A stretch of 64,000 bases of DNA, taken from Cellulomonas sp. P24. Its GTDB lineage: Bacteria; Actinomycetota; Actinomycetes; Actinomycetales; Cellulomonadaceae. Positions 1 through 11,534 of the stretch are shown here, piece by piece. The stretch is taken from assembly GCF_024704385.1 (NCBI RefSeq), contig NZ_JAJDFX010000002.1, positions 1 through 64,000 on the forward strand, written 5' to 3'. The first letter of the stretch is position 1. Each line of letters begins with the position of its first letter. The notes under the pieces are model-generated. The model was not told the origin of the DNA and searched no databases. It worked only from the letters and a program-made list of their open reading frames with translations. The position numbers and the translations under genes are program-made.

Positions 1-335
1 CGACCGAAGCCAGGACGGCATCTGGGCCGAGACCGGCACGTCTCGACAGGTGGCGCAACAAGCTCATCCAGCCCGCCGCCAATGGCGTACGCGCCATCTA
101 CCAGTTCGTGCGAGTACGTGCTTGAGGACGCCACCTCCGTGCAATACGACGTCATGATCCTCAGGACGCCCTACCCCCCTCAAGGCCCCGCTGAACTCGC
201 GGCGCCGACACCCAGGCTTCGGCTGGCAACGGACAGTCGAAGGCGCCACCCAGCCGAGAAGGAGAACTGCCAGCCCAGCGAGAGGCAGATCGACGCCAGA
301 TGGAACGTCCGGTCGTACCGGTGCGTGTGAGGGGT
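1..335. other. left edge, no confident gene
   Basis: No complete gene is visible here. A plus-strand reading from about base 3 to 125 ends in a stop and could be the last 40 codons of a gene that begins outside the window (it contains RWRNKLIQPAANGVRAIY), but I do not recognise it. The remainder is the upstream region of the sigma factor gene. Confidence 0.3.
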
Positions 336-914
336 ATGAGCGTGCTTGAGCCGGATGTAGCAGGGCGGCAGTGGCTGCCGCCCGAGGCGGACGACGTCGA
401 GGTCGTCCTCGAGCCGGCCCGCAGCCACGAGCAGGAGTTCGTGGACTTCGTGCGATCGGCGAAGGATCCGCTGTATCGGATGGCCTACCTGCTGTGCGGG
501 GACCCGCACCGGGCCGAGGACCTCGTGCAGCAGACGTTCGAGCGGACGTGGCGGTCGTGGCGGTCTGCTCGCAACGGCGATCCGCTCGTGTGGTCGCGCC
601 GGATCCTGGCGAACCTGCGCATCGACACCTGGCGCAGAACCCGTCGGGAGGTGCTCACCGGCACCGCGCTCGACCTGGCCGACGACGCCCGCGGCGAGCG
701 GACGGTCGACAGCCGCGACGCCGTCGTCCGCGCGCTCCTCGCCCTCCCCGTCAAGCAGCGGCGCATCGTGGTGATGCGCCACCTGCTGGAGCTGAGCGAG
801 GACGAGGTCGCCGCCGAGCTGGGCATCCCGGTCGGCACCGTCAAATCAACGGCGTCCCGGGCACTCGCCCGGCTGCGCGCAACGGTCGGCACGTCGGAGG
901 GGATGGGGTCATGA
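336..914 (+). CDS. SigE-family ECF RNA polymerase sigma factor
   Basis: An alternative sigma factor of the small ECF class, expected to direct RNA polymerase to a limited set of promoters. Region 2 is visible in the stretch YRMAYLLCGDPHRAEDLVQQ followed by TFERTWRSW. Region 4 is the C-terminal helix-turn-helix around LSEDEVAAELGIPVGTVKST. Length, about 190 residues, is normal for the SigE-like family. I prefer the ATG at 336 because GAGGGG lies a few bases upstream; an ATG at 300 would add 12 residues with no obvious binding site. It overlaps the next gene by ATGA, and that partner is probably its membrane-bound regulator or co-expressed protein. Family assignment is firm; the signal and regulon are unknown. 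Confidence 0.85.
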   Translation: MSVLEPDVAGRQWLPPEADDVEVVLEPARSHEQEFVDFVRSAKDPLYRMAYLLCGDPHRAEDLVQQTFERTWRSWRSARNGDPLVWSRRILANLRIDTWRRTRREVLTGTALDLADDARGERTVDSRDAVVRALLALPVKQRRIVVMRHLLELSEDEVAAELGIPVGTVKSTASRALARLRATVGTSEGMGS

Positions 915-1875
915 GCACGGACACGGAACAGTTCGCCGGCAGGCTGCGAGCCGGTCTCGATCTCGACGGACTGCACTCGGGCCTCGAGCCCGTCGCGGTC
1001 TTGGCCGGCAGCCGCCGAGCGCGGCGTCGCCGCACCCTGGGACTGACTGCGGGGGCATTGCGGCCGGAGTCGCCGTGGCCGTCGCTGCCCTGGCGCTGCC
1101 GGGCGCCCTGATGTCGTCGCCCACGGTCGCACCCGCGGGGCCCACGGAGGCGCCCGCAGTGTCAGCGGAGAGCGTGGAGACTCTGGCCCCTGGTGTCACG
1201 GCGGTCGGTGCGGTCACGGGCGACGGCCCAGCATGGAGCACGGGCCTTGCCGTGCGCACACCGCAGGGCACCGACCCGTGACCCTCGCCGCCGGGACCGC
1301 CGCCGATCTGAGCGAGACGACCGCTGGGACGGGTGTGCAGGTCGATCACGCTCTCCGGATCGTCGTCGGCCCCGCGGACGCGCCCGCCGCCTCGTTCGTG
1401 GTCGCGTGGGCCGGTGTCCGCGAGTCACCCGCGCCGACGGCCCCAGCGTCCGGACGGGTCGTGGACCCGTCCGCCGTGACGCTGTACGACGTGGGCGATC
1501 CCGGCCTCGACGCTGGTGGGCTGCCCGTCGCCAACCGGGTCATGGCCGGCGTCGTCCCCGCTTGGCTGCCCGGCGCCCACGTCGTGTTCTTCACCTCCGG
1601 CGACCTGACTGACCCGTCGGGCACAAAGGTGCACGCCGTGGAGGGTGCCGACGTTCGCGGACCCCGGTGGCTCGGGGGCTCGCGTCTACCTCGCCGTCGC
1701 CGACGCCCAGGTGCCGGTCGGGCAGCGGGCGCGCGGGATCTTCTACGTGTCCGACGACGGGACGTTCATCGATGCGGACGGCACCTGCGCCGACGCGCGC
1801 CAGACGCCGGCATGCGACGGCGCGCGGCCCGACGGCCTCGACCTCAAAGCAGAGCTGCTGTCCGCGATCCGGTGA
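911..1875 (+). pseudogene. frame-broken membrane protein paired with the sigma factor
   Basis: This follows the sigma factor with a 4-base ATGA overlap. The reading begins MSTDTEQFAGRLRAGLDLDG, with basic residues and then a single membrane segment (around 1055-1110, Ala/Val/Leu-rich) and a long extracytoplasmic part. This layout is common for proteins encoded after SigE-family sigma factors. It is split over three frames, with changes near 1051 (a run of five G), near 1277 and between about 1640 and 1670. Joining the frames restores a continuous protein ending RPDGLDLKAELLSAIR at 1875. No other stop codons interrupt it. It is either a recent pseudogene or, more likely given similar breaks elsewhere in the window, a good gene with read errors. 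Confidence 0.6.
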
Positions 1876-2084
1876 CAACGGCCCTGGGGCACCCCTGGAC
1901 ACTTCTCTTCCGTGAGCGGCCTGGTTGTGTCCATTGATGTCGAGCTCGCGGAGGCCTGCGGGGCGAGGGGATGTCCTCGCTCACCTCAAGGTTCATGCGC
2001 GTCCGCGAGGGAGATGAGGCCCATGCCGGAGCCCGTCCTACATTCAGATGCTCGAATGAATGCCGTCAGCAGCGTCGACGCGAT

Positions 2085-3347
2085 TCAGCGTTTGGACGTG
2101 GTCGAGGCGCCGTGTGCGTCGAGTGCGGCGACGGCGAGGATGACGCTGGCGGCCGTCCAGGCCAAGGGTGCGGGGGCGCCGGGAGTGCCGTCGGAGTTGA
2201 CCTTCTCCGGGAGGCTGCCCCAGCTGGTCCGGTGCGCACTGAGCCAGTCGAGCCAGTGGCCGGCCACGAGTGGGTCGTTGTCGGATGCCGCGGCCAGGGC
2301 GACAAGGGCCGTCTCCGGGGTCCAGGAGAGGCCGTCCTGCTTCCAGCCCGCGCCGGGCGCGAGTCCACCGGCCGGCCGCATCGCGTCGACCTGGTAGCGC
2401 CGCCATGCGGTCACCACACCAGCCGAGGGCCGGTCTGTGAAGGGTGGCATGAGGAAGCAGATGGCCGCGTCGGTCCCACCGGAGGTCTCATAGCGCTGGT
2501 ACCCGTTGGGCTGGAAGCCTTGTGCGATGAGGCGCTCGAGTCCGTCAGCTGCTTGATTGGACCGCGCCGCGGCAACGGGGTCGTCCAAAACTGCGTAGAG
2601 CCGCGCGCTCGCCCGTAAACCTGCCAGCAGCGGCGCCGCGGTGCCGAGCGTCAGGTTGGCTTCTCGCTGCTCCCAGTAGTCCGAGCTTGCCGGCGGTAGG
2701 CGGGATCCGTCGCTGACTTGGTCGAGCGCGAATCCAGTCGCAGACTCCAGGAGACCTTGGAACTGGGCGGCGGTCGCGCGAGGGTCGCTGCTCGACGCGG
2801 CGACCTGGTCGAGTGCCCACAGCGCCCAGCCCGCGCCGTCAGCCTGTTGGGAACGTCGATCGGGTGGGTCGTCACGGCCGAGGAGGTACCGGGCCTGGAA
2901 CCCACCGTCGTCGCCCTGCACGCTCGCGAGGAAGCCCAGGATCTGCTCCGCCTCGTGAGCATGTCCGGTCTTCGCGAGGGCCGCCGCCGCGAACGCGTTG
3001 TCGCGCGGCCACGAGAACCCCCAGTTCTCGCCCGCACCTGCGGCGAGCAAACCGACGGGTTCGCTCAGCTGGTGCAGGTCGAGGAGGGCGTAGCGCACCA
3101 TGTCGGCCCACGGGGTGCCGACACCCGGGATGGTGCCGCTGCTCAGCCAGCGCTGGTCAGCGGTCGGGCCGACCGTGTCGGAGAAGTCGGTGGTGATACG
3201 CCACGCCGACGTGGTGACCAGCTCGACGTGATGCGACACGCCGATCGATGTCCCGCCGCGCCGATCAACGATTGACCAGCCAGTAGCGACGCAAGCGGTC
3301 ACAGCGACAGCCTCCAAGCCGGCAGTCAAACGCATGCGATGTCCCAC
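2085..3347 (-). CDS. secreted GH15-like (glucoamylase-type) glycosidase
   Basis: A 420-residue protein with an N-terminal hydrophobic segment (about residues 9-25) that looks like a signal peptide or anchor. The motif ENWGFSWPRDNAFAAAALAK near residue 106 matches the substrate-binding WPRD stretch of GH15 alpha/alpha-barrel enzymes. Near residue 369, GLSWTPETALVALAAA resembles the second acidic catalytic segment of that family. The protein would hydrolyse alpha-linked glucans or disaccharides outside the cell. The GTG at 3347 is favoured because AGGAGG sits 7 bases upstream. It stands alone and converges on the sigma-factor pair. It probably belongs to the host chromosome rather than the mobile element. 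The exact substrate cannot be told. Confidence 0.65.
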   Translation of the reverse strand: MGHRMRLTAGLEAVAVTACVATGWSIVDRRGGTSIGVSHHVELVTTSAWRITTDFSDTVGPTADQRWLSSGTIPGVGTPWADMVRYALLDLHQLSEPVGLLAAGAGENWGFSWPRDNAFAAAALAKTGHAHEAEQILGFLASVQGDDGGFQARYLLGRDDPPDRRSQQADGAGWALWALDQVAASSSDPRATAAQFQGLLESATGFALDQVSDGSRLPPASSDYWEQREANLTLGTAAPLLAGLRASARLYAVLDDPVAAARSNQAADGLERLIAQGFQPNGYQRYETSGGTDAAICFLMPPFTDRPSAGVVTAWRRYQVDAMRPAGGLAPGAGWKQDGLSWTPETALVALAAASDNDPLVAGHWLDWLSAHRTSWGSLPEKVNSDGTPGAPAPLAWTAASVILAVAALDAHGASTTSKR

Positions 3348-3550
3348 CAGCGCGCCTCCTGGGTTGGTTCCGTCCGGTTGTCACGGGACTGTGATTCGCT
3401 GACGAACGCACCAATCGATCAGGCGCTGACGGGGCGGCTGGAGCCCCGCACCGATCGCGCGCCTCCTAGGCATTGCCGGACAGATTGCGCAGTTGCCGGC
3501 GGCCCCATTCCACGCGAGAACAGCAGGGACCGTCGGTCGGCGCGGCAAGC

Positions 3551-3910
3551 TCAATTGGCTGAGGCGACTACCCGCGGGGCCCGAGCCACCCGGACCGGCC
3601 CGGCGACGGCCGCCGGCTGCGCCGCCTGCCGCAGTCGCGCCGCCTCGCGCACGGTGAACAGGTCCGCGCCGCCGCACCACTCGACCGCCTCCGCCAGGGT
3701 CAGTCGCTCCTGCTCGGTCATCTGCACCAGCGCCGCCCCGGCGCGCGCCTCGCATGCCGTGACCACCGCGTCCCGCTCGGCCAGCGCCGAGACGACCACC
3801 ACCCCGAGCGCGTCGCGCCGCCGCTCCTGCTCCACCCTCCGCGCCCGCATCCGCGCTTGCGCATCCAGCGCCGTCCGCCGCGCCCGCTGCCTCGCCGTCT
3901 GATCCGCCAT
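3551..3910 (-). CDS. small basic helical protein divergent from the relaxase, unknown
   Basis: A 119-residue protein starting MADQTARQRARRTALDAQAR, with a basic amphipathic N-terminal half that is probably helical or coiled-coil, and a Val/Ala-rich C-terminus. I do not recognise a family. It is transcribed away from the relaxase gene and shares about 270 bases of upstream sequence with it, the usual place for oriT. A basic DNA-binding accessory protein of the relaxosome would fit this position, but that is inference from context only. Confidence 0.5.
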   Translation of the reverse strand: MADQTARQRARRTALDAQARMRARRVEQERRRDALGVVVVSALAERDAVVTACEARAGAALVQMTEQERLTLAEAVEWCGGADLFTVREAARLRQAAQPAAVAGPVRVARAPRVVASAN

Positions 3911-4112
3911 CGGGACTCCCCTACTCGTGTGACCTCACCTCCGAAGGCCGACACGAGCCCGCACGCGCTCACCAGCACCAGCCCACGCACCGCCGACGAC
4001 GTCCCCTCTACGTGACGACGACCGACGACCAGCGACCGCACCGCCCCGACACGACCCGAAGCCACCAAAGCGCTGCCCCACACCTCTTGCATTCCCGGGA
4101 GGAAGGCGGTCA

Positions 4113-4129
4113 GTCAACCCAGAGTTGAC
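4113..4129. other. inverted repeat, oriT/operator candidate
   Basis: A perfect 6-bp inverted repeat, GTCAAC-CCAGA-GTTGAC, lies 53 bases before the relaxase reading frame in the divergent gap at 3911-4176. MobF relaxases commonly recognise a hairpin next to nic, so this is the best oriT candidate in the window. A second, imperfect repeat (CGCCGAGGC with GCCTTCGGCG) lies at about 4145-4173. It could equally be an operator for the divergent promoters. Confidence 0.35.
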
Positions 4130-4176
4130 CGGCCATCTCTCGATCGCCGAGGCCACCCCGGACGCCTTCGGCGGAT

Positions 4177-7100
4177 GTGACCATGTCGATCCACAAGCTG
4201 ACGGCCGGGAGCGGGTACGACTACCTGACCCGCCAGGTCGCAGCCCAGGACGCGACCGAGAAGGGCCACACCAGCCTCGCGTCCTACTACTCGGCCAAAG
4301 GCGAGGCCCCCGGCACCTGGATCGGGTCCGGGGTGGCCGGCATCGACGGGCTCCACGAGGGCGACGAGGTCACCGCCGAGCAGATGCGCAATCTGTTCGG
4401 CGCCGGCAAGCACCCGCTGGCCGAGCAGCTGCGCGCCGCAGCCGCCGGGGCCGGGCTGAGCGAGCGCGAGCAGGAGACCGCCACGTGGCTGGGCAACCCA
4501 TTCCGGGTCTACGCCAACGACACCTCCGCGTTCCGGATCCGCGTGGCAAGGGGAGGTCGCCGCCCTCAACGCCACCCGCGGAGTACGCTCCGCCGACCCG
4601 GTGCCGCTGGACGACAGGGCGCGCATTCGCACCCAAGTCGCGGCCCAGATGTTCCGTGAGGAGCACGGCCGCGAGCCCGCCGACGCCCGCGAGCTCGCGG
4701 CAACGATCGCCAAGCACTCCCGCCCACGCACCAACGCTGTCGCGGGCTACGACCTCACGTTCTCCCCGGTCAAGAGCGTCAGCACGCTGTGGGCGATCGC
4801 CGACCGACCGACCGCGGCCGCGATCGAACGGGCACACCAGGCGGCGGTCAGGGACGCGCTGACGTTCCTCGAGAGCACAGCCCTGTTCACCCGCGAGGGC
4901 ACCGACGGCGTCCGACAGGTCGAGACCCGCGGCCTCGTCGCTGCCGCGTTCACGCACCGCGACAGCCGCGCCGGCGACCCCGACCTGCACAGCCACGTCG
5001 CCGTCGCCAACAAGGTCCAGACCCGCGAGGGCGGTCGGTGGCTGGCCATCGACGGGCGGCTCATGTTCGCCGCGACCGTCGCCGCGTCCGAGACCTACAA
5101 CACTGCGCTCGAGCGGCACCTGACCGACACCCTCGGTGTGCGGTTCGAGGTCCGCGAGGGCGACGACCCGCGCAAGCGTCCGGTCCGCGAGATCGTCGGC
5201 GTCGACCCGGCGTTGGCTGCCCGGTGGTCGGACCGACGAGCCAGCATCGAAGAGCGACGAGCCGAACTGGCCAGCTCGTTCCAGGCCACCCACGGACGCC
5301 CGCCCTCCCCCGTGGAGTCCGTGCAGCTGGCACAGCAGGCGACCCTCGAGACCCGGCAGGGCAAGCACGGACCACGCAGTCTCGCCGAGCAGCGCGCCAC
5401 CTGGGCGGACCAAGCACTGCAGGTCCTCGGCAGCGAGAGCGACGCGCAGGCGATGCTGCACCAAGCACTGCACCCGCCCGTGACGCCCACCCATCGCGTC
5501 GATGCCGCGTGGGTCCGCGAGACCGCCGCCACCATCCAGGAGACGCTCCAGGAACACCGCTCCTACTGGCAGCGCTGGCACGTCAGGCCGAAGCCCAACG
5601 CCGTGTCCGCGGCGTCGACGTTCCCACCCGCGACGTCGACCGCGTCATCGGCTTCTTGGTCGACGAGGTCCTGACCCGCCGATCGGTGCCGCTCACCCGC
5701 ACCGAGCAGGACATCGACACCCCCGCCGCGCTGCGCCGCAGTGACGGCGCGAGCGTCTACACGGTCGCCGGGTCGACCCTCTACACCTCCCCCGCCCTGC
5801 TCGCTGCCGAAGCACGGATCGTCGCCCACGCCGGCGAGCGGGACGGCACCCGCGTCACATCCGCCGCGGTCGAACGGGCGCTCGCCCAGTCCGCCGCCGA
5901 CGGCCTGCCGCTCAACGCCGGGCAGGCAGCCCTTGTCACCGAGATGGCCACTTCCGGTGCACGGGTCCAGCTCGCGATCGCCCCCGCCGGAGCGGGCAAG
6001 ACGACCGCGATGCGCGCCCTGGCCGCCGCGTGGACGGCTGGCGGCGGGGACGTCGTCGGGCTCGCGCCGTCCGCCACTGCCGCGACGGTTCTGGGTGAGG
6101 CCATCGCCGCCCGCACCGACACCATGGCCAAGCTCCTGTGGCACCTGGACCACGATCCGGAGCACCTGCCCGGCTGGGCGCGGCGCATCGGCCGGGCGAG
6201 CCTGGTCGTCGTCGACGAAGCCGGCATGGCCGACACCCTCTCCCTGGACCGCCTGATCGAGTTCGTCACCGCACGCGGCGCGTCGGTGCGGCTCGTCGGC
6301 GACGACCAGCAGCTGTCCGCGATCGGCGCGGGCGGCGTCCTGCGCGACGTGCGCGCCACCTACGGCGCCCTGCACCTCACCGAGCTGATGCGATTCGCCG
6401 ACCCCTCCGAGGGCGCCGCCTCCTTGGCCCTGCGCGACGGACTGCCCGAGTCCCTCGGCTTCTACCTCGACCAGCGCCGGGTTCACGTCGGGGACCTCAC
6501 CACCCTCACCGACGACGTCTTCGACGCCTGGCGCACCGACCGCGAGAACGGCCGCGACGCCGTCATGCTCGCCCCGACCCGCGAACTCGTCGGTGAGCTC
6601 AACGACCGCGCCCGCACCCACCGCCTCGACGGTCAGACCCCGGAGCGCGCCGTGCCCCTCGCCGACGGGTCGACCGCCTCGGCCGGCGACACTGTCCTGA
6701 CCCGGGCCAACGACCGGAAGCTGCGCGTGACCGGCACTGACTGGGTCAAGAACGGTGACCGGTGGCACGTCACCGCCGTGCACCCGACCGGGGCGCTGAC
6801 CGTCCGGCACACCACCAGCCGATGTAGCGTCGACCTCCCCCCGGACTACGTGCGCACCTCGGTCGACCTCGGCTACGCCACGACGATCCACACCGCCCAG
6901 GGCGTCACGGCGGACACCAGCCACACGCTCCTGACCGGGCAGGAGTCCCGGCAGCTCGCCTACACCGCGGTGACGCGCGGCAAGACGGCCAACCACCTGT
7001 ACCTCGAGGTCGTCGGCGACGGCGACGAGCACAACGTCATCCGCCCCGAGTACGTCCACCCACTCACCGCGACCGACCTCCTCGAACGCATCCTCGCCCG

Positions 7101-9742
7101 CGACGATTCAGCGCAGTCGGCCCACACCACACGCCGGGTCGCCGAGGACCCCGCCACCCTGCTGGGCCAAGCGGCGGCCCGGTACGTCGACTCCCTGCAC
7201 GTCGGCGCCGAACAGCTGCTCGGCGCCGAGCAGGTCGCTCGCCTGGACAGCGCCGCGGACCTCGTCGTGCCCGAGCTGACCAAGGCCGCCGCGTGGCCGA
7301 CTCTGCGCGCGCACCTGCTCCTGCTCGCGGCCCAGGGAGGCGACCCCGTCCTTCGCCTCCGCGCCACGGCCGGTGCACGCGAGCTGGACACCGCGGACGA
7401 CGTCGCTGCCGTGCTCGACTGGCGGCTGGACGACACCGGCCTGCGCAACGCCGGCACCGGACCCCTGCCCTGGCTGCCCGGCATCCCCGCCTCCTTGTGC
7501 GAGGACCCACAGTGGGGCCCGTACCTCGCAGCCCGCGCCGCACAGGTGCGCGACCTCACCCAACAGGTCACCGAGCAGGCGCGATCGGACCAGTCGACGC
7601 CGCAGTGGGCCCGCACCGGGCAGCGTCGCCCCGACGACGAGCTCCTCGTCGACGTCGCCGTGTGGCGCGCGGCCACCGGGGTGCCTGACAGCGACCGGCG
7701 CCCCACCGGCGCTCCCCAACTCGGCAAGGCCGCCGCCCGGTACCAGCAGGCACTGGACTCCCGCCTGGCCACCCACCACACCCCGGCCCTCGCCGAGTGG
7801 CAGCCCCTGCTCGACCGCGCAATCACCGACACCACACGGGACCCGTTCATACCGGTCCTCGCCGAGCGACTCTCAGCCCTGTCCCGCGCCAGTCTCGACG
7901 CCCCGCAGGTCGTCCGCCGTGCCCTCGCCGACGGCCCCCTTCCCGACGACCACGCCGCAGGTGCCCTGTGGTGGCGCATCACCGGTCGCCTGTCTCCCGC
8001 GGTGGCCGCGCGAGCCGAGTCCGACCACCACCTGGCCGCGTCGTGGACCCCCGGCTCGCTGACCTCGTCGGCCAGGACACGGCCGACACGTTGCAGGCGA
8101 GCCCGTGGTGGCCTGCCCTGGTCACCGCCGTCGACCACGCGATCGCCCGCGGCAGCACCGTCGAGGACCTGCTCGTTGGTCGGATCGCCGACGACGACGT
8201 CGACCCGTGCCAGGCGCTCGTCTGGCGGATCTCCATCCTCATAGACCCCGTCATCGACGATCCCGACCGGTACGCGCCCACCCCCGCGCTCGGTGGCGAC
8301 GACGTCGACCCGTTCGGGCAGGGACGAACCGCAACACGCGCTCGTCGCCCCCACCGACGACGAGTGGCAGCACCTGCTGCCCGCGGTTGACCAGACCTAC
8401 GACGACCCGTTCGCGCCCGAACCGGACGAGTCCGCCTCGAGGGACCCCTTCGACGACCCTGCAATCGTCGAGGCCTACCTCACCCTCGCGGCGGCTGTGC
8501 GAGCCCACGCCACCACACTGCCGCCTACCGACCGGATGATTGACGCCCAGGCGTCCCGTGAGTTCGACGCCGCCATGGCACCGGTCAGCCCTGCCCGCAT
8601 CCTCGAGCTCAACCGACTGGCCACCGACTACTACGTGCGCCAGTTCCCCGGTTCCTGGGCCCAGCCCTACCTGGCCGAACGGCTCCGTACCGACCTGACC
8701 GGCGACCCGTACGTGCTCCCCGGGTACGCCCCGGCCGGTTGGACCCGGCTCGTCGATCACCTGCGCCGCCAGGGCGTCACCGACCTGGAGCTCACCGAGT
8801 CCGGCCTGGCCAGCGTCGCGCGGACCGGTCGCCTCATCGACCGCTTCCGCGATCGCCTGATCTTCCCGATCACCCGCGTCGCCGCCGACGGCCAGCTCGA
8901 ACCCCTCGGCTTCGTCGGCCGCCGTCACCCCGACGCGACCGACCAGACCGGCGGACCGAAGTACCTCAACACCCCCGACACCCCGCTGTTCCACAAAGGT
9001 GCGCAGCTCTTCGCCGTGCGCCGCGATCTCCTTGCCCAGGGAGCTGCGCCGGTCCTCGCTGAAGGCCCCATGGACGCCCTTGCCATCTCCCTCGCCGGCC
9101 AGGGCACCTACGTCGGAGTCGCCCCCCCTCGGGACATCGCTCACCGAGGAACAGGCCGCCGAACTTGCTGCCGCCACCCACCGCGTCGGTGTCACACCGC
9201 TCATCGCCACCGACGCCGACCTCGCAGGCCAGATCGCCGCCCAACGCGACTATTGGCTCCTCACCGCACACGGCATCAACCCCGCCGCCGTGGTGCTGCG
9301 CGCCGGCAGCGACCCCGCCGACCTGCTAGCCACCTCCGGCCCGGGCGACCTCCACGTGGCACTGAGTCGGGCGTTCCCTTTGGCCGACGCGCTCGTGCAG
9401 GAGCGCCTCCACACGCTCCATGGCACCGCGGGTCTGCGCGCAGCGGTGATCGTCCTCGCCGCCAGCTCACCCGAAGGCTGGGATCTCGGCGCGGTCCGCA
9501 TCGCCACGGCGACTGGCGTACCGGACCACGTGGTTCGCCGCGAACTGGCTCGGGCGGCCAAGCGATGGACCCACGACCCTCGGACCGCCGCCGGCGCACA
9601 GATCGGCGGCCTGTCGTTGGTACGCGACCGCGCCATGTCCACCGCAGCGATCGCCGCTCCCGACGCGGAGCCGGTGCCGTCCGCTGATCGGCATGCGCTG
9701 CGCGCTCGCCAGACACCCCGTACACGCACACCACGGCGATGA
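4177..9742 (+). CDS. traA: MobF relaxase-helicase-primase (TraA-like), frame-interrupted
   Basis: This giant conjugation enzyme nicks oriT, unwinds the transferred strand and probably primes its copying. Joined across frames it is about 1,850 residues. The catalytic Tyr lies in LTAGSGYDYLTRQVA near residue 13. The His cluster FTHRDSRAGDPDLHSHV is near 260. A RecD-like helicase follows, with Walker A APAGAGKTT near 605 and Walker B VVVDEAGMAD near 675. The C-terminus carries a DnaG-type Toprim domain (LAEGPMDALAISLAG near 1627 and ATDADLAGQ near 1678). ATG 4183 is as likely a start as GTG 4177. The frame changes near 4550, 5587, 8045, 8320 and at the C7 run 9122-9128, each by one base, with no nonsense codons. 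I read these as sequence errors; if real, the gene is dead. The primase part could also be a separate gene. Confidence 0.8.
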
Positions 9743-10162
9743 GCCGTATCGACATCATCGCTCGCAAGGCTGACGACTCGCCTGCGAGCAGCGGGTTAAC
9801 ACGGGATCCGCGCCGCCGGCTGACGCCGTCTCCGTCGCTTGTTCGTCCAGCCCCTCCCAGAGCGGATCGGCTCAGGAGTGGTGTCGGTGCTGCTGTATAG
9901 CGTGCGCAGCATGAGAGGCGTGAGATGCCCCACGGCCCGCCCGGCTGTCGCTACCGAGGTCGAAGCTAGCGTGATCGCCTCTCGGGTTCGCAAGGGGCGA
10001 AGGCAGAGAGGTGTAGATACTGCGGATGGTGGCACGTCGTCGGACTCGGTCCGGCGCTCGAGCGGCCGTCGAAACATCGCTCACGTCACTAGCCACGTTC
10101 CGCGGATGGTCGAGTTGAGCGCGCCAGTAGGCGGCCGCTGGTGAAGACCACTGTGAGCAGCG
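9743..10162. other. intergenic region between convergent genes
   Basis: About 420 bases without a supported gene, between the relaxase stop and the stop of the DUF4041 gene. It contains the hairpin at 9760-9789. The short readings here are Ser/Arg-rich and do not look like proteins. Confidence 0.5.
9760..9789 (+). terminator. hairpin after the relaxase gene
   Basis: The perfect 7-bp inverted repeat GCTCGCA/TGCGAGC is separated by 16 bases and sits 18 bases after the relaxase stop codon. No T tract follows. It is a plausible terminator for the convergent transcripts, on position and symmetry alone. Confidence 0.4.
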
Positions 10163-11534
10163 CTAGCCGACGACGACGGGCCCCGAACCGAGTGTCGCCG
10201 CGGGCCATCGACTGCGACTTTGGAAGTACTCCAGCGCTTCGGGGGCATCCGTGAACTCAAGCAGGCCCCCGACCTTCGCGGCTAGGAGGTCTCGAACCTC
10301 GTCGGGTGTCGCGAAGAAGAACTCCCGACGTTCGTTTACGAAGTTCACCCGCCGGTCTTCGAACGCCCTATGCAGTTCGCCCTCGAGCGTGATGGCGTCT
10401 TCGGAGAAGAACAGCGCATGTACGTCGAAACGGAACGGCACGGACGCGTCGCCCAGTTCCCGGATCCGATCTCGCGGCTCGAGGCGCCGCGTCATGCCGA
10501 TCTTCACCACGTTTGGGCCGAAGGCGCCGACGTTGGAGATCACGTAGACGTAGCCGGCGCGGATGTTGGCGATCCGGTAGTCGTTCGCCTCGATTGCCTC
10601 GTCGATCTGGGCGAGGCGGCCAGCCAACTCGTCCGCCGCCGCGTCGTCGCCGCTCGCACGCAGCGACGCCATGACAATGACGTAGTGGGACTTCTCCTTC
10701 TCGAGGCGTTCCCTCTCGGCCGCAAGTTCCTGCTCCGCTCGGCGCTGCTCGCGCAACTGTTCGCGCTCCTCGCGTGCGAGTTCCCGTTCCTCCTGCACCT
10801 TCATCTGGAAGTCCGCCGTCAGTTCCAGTTCGGCCAGGCGCAGGGCGTGGAAGGCCGGGTTCACCCGCATCTCCATGATCGTGCCCAGCTTCTCGATCGC
10901 CGCAACGGCGGCCTCGAGCCGCTTCTTCGCAGTGCTGATGTTCCCGGATCGCAGTGATCGAACGCAGTTGTCGGCCTCGGCGTTGTATGCGCGAAGCATC
11001 AACTTGGAGAGGTCGCCGACCATCTTGCGGCCTTTGGCCAGGGATCCGTCGAAGGTGAACCGGTCCGCTGCCAAGACAGGCTGGCCAACCCTCACGATCG
11101 AGTCGATCTGAGTTTCGAGGTCCCGGAGTCTGTCCTTATACGCGGCCGCGTCCTCAAGCGGATGGTGGTAGCGGTAGATGCCCACGTCCTGCAGCACCCG
11201 CTGATCACTCAACTCGATGGCCTCCCCCGCGGCTGGCCCGCGCAGCAGTCAAGGCCACCTCGAGCTCAGCGATGCGACTCAGAAGCGTAGCCGCGTCCGG
11301 CTGAGTCAGCAGGTCCTGGGCGGTCCCGGAGACGAGACTCGCTTCGATCGCTGTCGAAGGGACGACGCGCGACTCCCCGGCTGATGTTCCAGGCTCGTCG
11401 TCGAGCCCTGCAGCCGGTATCCAAAGCTGCCAACCGACGGGCAGGTCTGGCCAGGACGGGTCGGGCTTCCATCCCGGCGGCGGCGCCCAACCGGGCGGCG
11501 GGGTCGGCCAACCCGGAGGCGGGTTGTACCTCAC
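10163..11534 (-). CDS. DUF4041/GIY-YIG (T5orf172-type) nuclease, one frameshift
   Basis: A predicted DNA-cleaving protein. The N-terminus has a proline/tryptophan repeat (PPPGWPTPPPGWAPPPGW). A linker leads to the DUF4041 motif QDVGIYRYHHPLEDAAAY (around residue 115), then a long charged coiled coil (about 240-290). The C-terminal GIY-YIG-like domain has YVYVISN near 328, VKIGMTRR near 344, a Glu in LEGELH and NERREFFF. The start GTG at 11534 overlaps the stop of the upstream coiled-coil gene (GTGA), so the two are co-transcribed. The frame changes once at the C5 run 11224-11228; without that change the N-terminal 107 residues and the DUF4041 part form one protein of normal family length. The alternative is two genes split at 11205/11212. 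The role may be restriction or phage-type DNA processing; this is inference. Confidence 0.7.

Noticed and set aside
371-1111. Arg/Pro-rich long reading over the sigma gene
   Set aside because: Its first 180 codons are a shadow of the sigma factor frame; only the part after 911 matches a plausible gene and is used in the broken partner.
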